Shown piece by piece: positions 61,655-64,000 of a stretch of DNA of 64,000 bases (position 1 is its first letter; the number at the start of each line of letters is the position of its first letter). The DNA is from Granulosicoccus sp045106475 (GTDB taxonomy: Bacteria; Pseudomonadota; Gammaproteobacteria; Granulosicoccales; Granulosicoccaceae), in the NCBI GenBank assembly GCA_045106475.1, contig JBGCEO010000051.1, positions 23,275 through 87,274 on the forward strand, in the 5' to 3' direction. The notes below the pieces were generated by a model. That model saw nothing but the letters and a program-made list of their open reading frames with translations, had not been told where the DNA came from and did not search any database. The translations under genes and the position numbers were made by a program.

Positions 61655-62677
61655 TTAGGCATTGGCCTTACCCTTACTCTTACGCTTGGCAAGGAAGGCC
61701 TGATGGGATTCGCTTGAACCGTCATGAAAACTGCCCGTCCATCGGTCCCATGGGATTTCAAGTCCACCGTAGTTACACGTAAAGTAACGATGATGCAATT
61801 GATGATGGAACGTACCTAGAGGCAAAACCAACTTACCTCCCACTAGTATGCCTTGATACCCTGTGTGTGTAGTGGCTGCCGACAAGGTGAAGTACATCAG
61901 ATGAAACGCAATTAACAATGGTGTAGACGGTACAACAAAGTGAACGAGAATGGTGCTTAGGTAAATAAGATGCTCCACCGGGTGCATGGACATGCCGGAC
62001 CAAGGTCCAACATTGGTATTTCTATGATGCAGTGCATGTACTCGTTTATAGAGTTCTGATGTATGTATTAAACGATGAATCAAGAAGAAATGCGTAGTTT
62101 CCCATACCGGTAAAAGAAATATCAGCAAAACCAACCACGGCAATTGCTCGGGCATACTCAATGCAGGAGCATAACCATTCGCTAGAGCCCATAACATCAA
62201 GGACTCATATGCAGTCCATATAGTTACTCCACTGACTAAGGTCCAGAACATATTGTCACGCACTTGCGAGCCAAACGTAAAAACCTTGCTGGAGACTGCA
62301 AATGGACGAGTGTCATAACGTCGCTCATCTCCTTGCTTTTTAGCTATATAAAAAAACCAGTGTAGGCCGCCAGCCACAAAGCACATTAAAAACAGATTGC
62401 GGATAAACAGAAGAAGAATCCAACTGAGCTCGAACTCACTGGTATCTGCAAGCTTTGGTTGAAATATCGTTGCAACGGTAACAGCTAGAATCAATATGAT
62501 CAGGCGCTCCGATAGGGGGAACCATCCACTAAGCATCCATTTGAGAATGGCAACAATATCGGGAGGCCACCGGAAATATGGCGACACGGACATGGGCAAT
62601 GGTGGTGTGTATTGCCAGGTTTTTCTGGCATTGTCGGATTTGTTCGATGAAGTTGCAGATTCGTTTGAATGTTTCAT
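61655..62677 (-). CDS. Sterol desaturase / fatty acid hydroxylase superfamily protein
   Basis: 340-residue inner-membrane di-iron enzyme. Histidine boxes: HRLIH (201-205), HALHH (214-218) and HHQLHH (291-296), separated by hydrophobic helices (about 56-72, 85-110, 145-165, 180-195, 240-268). The superfamily hydroxylates or desaturates lipids and carotenoids. It diverges from a GcvA-type LysR gene, its probable regulator. Substrate unknown. A long soluble N-terminus (1-40) is rich in Ser/Asn. Confidence 0.9.
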   Translation of the reverse strand: MKHSNESATSSNKSDNARKTWQYTPPLPMSVSPYFRWPPDIVAILKWMLSGWFPLSERLIILILAVTVATIFQPKLADTSEFELSWILLLFIRNLFLMCFVAGGLHWFFYIAKKQGDERRYDTRPFAVSSKVFTFGSQVRDNMFWTLVSGVTIWTAYESLMLWALANGYAPALSMPEQLPWLVLLIFLLPVWETTHFFLIHRLIHTSELYKRVHALHHRNTNVGPWSGMSMHPVEHLIYLSTILVHFVVPSTPLLIAFHLMYFTLSAATTHTGYQGILVGGKLVLPLGTFHHQLHHRYFTCNYGGLEIPWDRWTGSFHDGSSESHQAFLAKRKSKGKANA

Positions 62678-62832
62678 GACTATCCTGATTTCTCACTTTT
62701 CCCCGAAACACTACAAAGTTGCGATTACAACGTGGGGGTTTTACGCAAATTTTTTGAAATTGTATGACAGTGAATCTACTGTCTACAAACCAATTTGTTT
62801 TAATTATGGATTAAATAATTTAATCTATAGAG

Positions 62833-63714
62833 ATGTTCCAACACCTGCCGTCCCTAAAAGCTCTTCGCGCCTTTGAGGCCGCTGCCCGACACTCCAGTTT
62901 CTCCGCCGCCGCCGAGGAACTGGCCGTATCGCCAGGCGCAATTAGCTATCAGATCAAACAACTAGAAAGTAATTTGGAAACTTTATTGTTCCAGCGACGG
63001 ATTCGCCAAGTGAAACTCACGGCGGCGGGAGAGCAGTTCTTCAGCACCGTACACCGACAATTTCGAGAACTTGATGCAACGATTGCTCAAATATCACCTG
63101 CACAACCGAGTTCCACACTGACAGTTTCTGTCAGCACCTACTTTGTCACACGTTGGCTATCGTCGCGCCTTGGACACTTTTTAAGTGCCCACCCGGATAT
63201 CACCGTGCGCCTGCAGCACTCGGTTAACGACCCGGATTTCGTTATGGAGAAGACCGATATAGCTATCAAGTGGGGCAATGGTAATTGGCCCAACAGTCAA
63301 TCAGAGCTACTCATAGAAATGCCGATGATTGCTGTTTGTTCGCCCAAACTCAAGCATGTTGGAGCTGGGTTAAACACAGTCGCAGACTTACAGCGACACC
63401 ACTTGCTTCGTGACCAGGAAGGTACTGACTACTGGGCCGAGTGGCTGCAGTTGGCGAATGCCGAAAATGTTTTAGCTAGTGGTGCGGTTATCGTCGATCC
63501 GAACGTAAGAGTACAGGCAGCCATTGATGCGCAAGGTGTGATTTTAGCAAATCCGCTACTGCGATCAACGATCGAATCAGGCCAACTGTACGAACCGTTT
63601 AGCATACGCTTGAACGGCTATGGCTATTATCTTGTTTGTACTCATCAAGCCGGTGAGAACAAGATTTACAACATATTTCGGAATTGGCTGATGGAAGAAG
63701 TAAGTCGCATGTAA
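62833..63714 (+). CDS. LysR-family regulator, GcvA-like
   Basis: 293-residue transcription factor beginning LPSLKALRAFEAAARHSSFSAAAEELAVSPGAISYQIKQLE, the GcvA/AmpR-type N-terminus, with a ligand domain starting SSTLTVSVSTYFVTRWLSSRL and DIAIKWGNGNWP. It diverges from the sterol-desaturase-type gene with 155 bp between starts, which contain AT-rich sequence and, by position, the control sites for both. Ligand unknown. Its 3' end is adjacent to a decayed VOC gene on the other strand. Confidence 0.92.
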   Translation: MFQHLPSLKALRAFEAAARHSSFSAAAEELAVSPGAISYQIKQLESNLETLLFQRRIRQVKLTAAGEQFFSTVHRQFRELDATIAQISPAQPSSTLTVSVSTYFVTRWLSSRLGHFLSAHPDITVRLQHSVNDPDFVMEKTDIAIKWGNGNWPNSQSELLIEMPMIAVCSPKLKHVGAGLNTVADLQRHHLLRDQEGTDYWAEWLQLANAENVLASGAVIVDPNVRVQAAIDAQGVILANPLLRSTIESGQLYEPFSIRLNGYGYYLVCTHQAGENKIYNIFRNWLMEEVSRM

Positions 63715-63719
63715 CGTGC

Positions 63720-63890
63720 TTGATTGTTAGATTATTTTTAAACAATCTATTGTCCAATCTGATTCGGTATCCGTCTGGGTCAGCTACGTAAAACTCCTTC
63801 ATTCCCCAACCACCTTGAAGTCCAAAAAATTGGTATAGAAAATTAGCGATTCTTTTATATCACTGCACTTTATAAATGGTGCTATGACAT
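63720..63890 (-). pseudogene. Internally deleted VOC/glyoxalase-family gene
   Basis: On the minus strand, one frame ending at 63799 reads VIAPFIKCSDIKESLIFYTNFLDFKVVGE, a typical VOC-domain N-terminus (split here as motif IKESLIFYTNFLDF). Immediately after, in a different frame, GWGMKEFYVADPDGYRIRL is the typical VOC C-terminus. The roughly 60-70 middle residues are missing, the two parts are out of frame, and the only nearby ATG (63890) is out of frame with the first part. It is therefore a dead gene. Beyond 63890 to the window edge I see no gene. Confidence 0.72.
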
Positions 63891-64000
63891 GGATACACTC
63901 TTTAAAAATTATTCAGTGGCTACGAGTTTATAAGCAAAAAATGTGAATAGACATCCAAGCGTCGCCTCAATCCATCGACGGCTTGCGTCATAGCCACGAC

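Noticed and set aside
63599..63802. 67-residue frame antisense to the LysR 3' end
   Set aside because: Only the first ~20 residues are meaningful (VOC C-terminus); the rest runs antisense through the LysR gene. Treated as part of the VOC pseudogene.

Overview
The window is one contiguous stretch of a bacterial chromosome. Conserved gene blocks place it in the Gammaproteobacteria: dapA-bamC followed by a metallo-hydrolase, xseB-ispA-dxs, purM-purN-DUF3108, wrbA-DUF2069 facing hda-DUF2066, and the ypjD-corB pair a few kilobases from ffh. Base composition is moderate and many starts are GTG or TTG (xseB, ispA, bamC, corB, wrbA, ypjD, the glutamine amidotransferase). I cannot name a genus from sequence alone. 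No rRNA, tRNA, CRISPR array, prophage or intact insertion sequence was seen.

Region 1-45 kb is mostly housekeeping. It runs: a Kef-type K+ efflux antiporter (cut by the left edge) with its quinone-oxidoreductase partner; a DsbD_2/TauE-like membrane protein; a SnoaL-flavin monooxygenase fusion; glutamine-dependent NAD synthetase; Ffh; an ECF sigma/anti-sigma pair leading into a thioredoxin-fold/DsbD-alpha fusion and DsbA; DUF2786; ypjD-corB; a DUF922 protease-like protein; radA; xseB-ispA-dxs (isoprenoid precursors); dapA-bamC-metallo-hydrolase; bcp; perM; a CysL-type LysR regulator; proS; an atypical response regulator; a small accessory patch at 31-34 kb (DUF2852, TetR, a hairpin-ended mobile repeat, a TerB-like protein, a BrnA-like protein, a GNAT acetyltransferase); an orphan GspE/PilB ATPase; wrbA; DUF2069; hda; DUF2066; purMN; DUF3108; a putative barrel protein; darP; and a lipoprotein with a repetitive linker.

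Region 45-64 kb is accessory and more eroded. It carries an enolase-superfamily enzyme, a double SGNH/GSCFA protein, a metallophosphoesterase remnant, an AraC/short-chain dehydrogenase divergent pair, an ovothiol synthase (ovoA) behind an Lrp regulator, DUF6356 plus an EgtC-like amidotransferase, a zinc-response pair (COG0523 GTPase and DUF1826) behind a perfect Zur-like palindrome, a broken transposase, an AraC/cupin/monooxygenase module, a secreted leucine-rich protein, a sterol-desaturase-type enzyme facing a GcvA-type LysR gene, and a decayed VOC gene at the right edge.

Most notable: the ovoA frame continues through family-conserved sequence upstream of its first possible ATG/GTG/TTG codon; hairpin-tipped repeats at three sites include one complete inverted pair with 5-bp flanking direct repeats, and one copy abuts the dead transposase; an ECF sigma operon carries a thioredoxin-fold protein fused to a DsbD-alpha domain; and a response regulator lacks its phospho-acceptor aspartate. 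None of these amounts to a demonstrated new system. They are the places I would look first.
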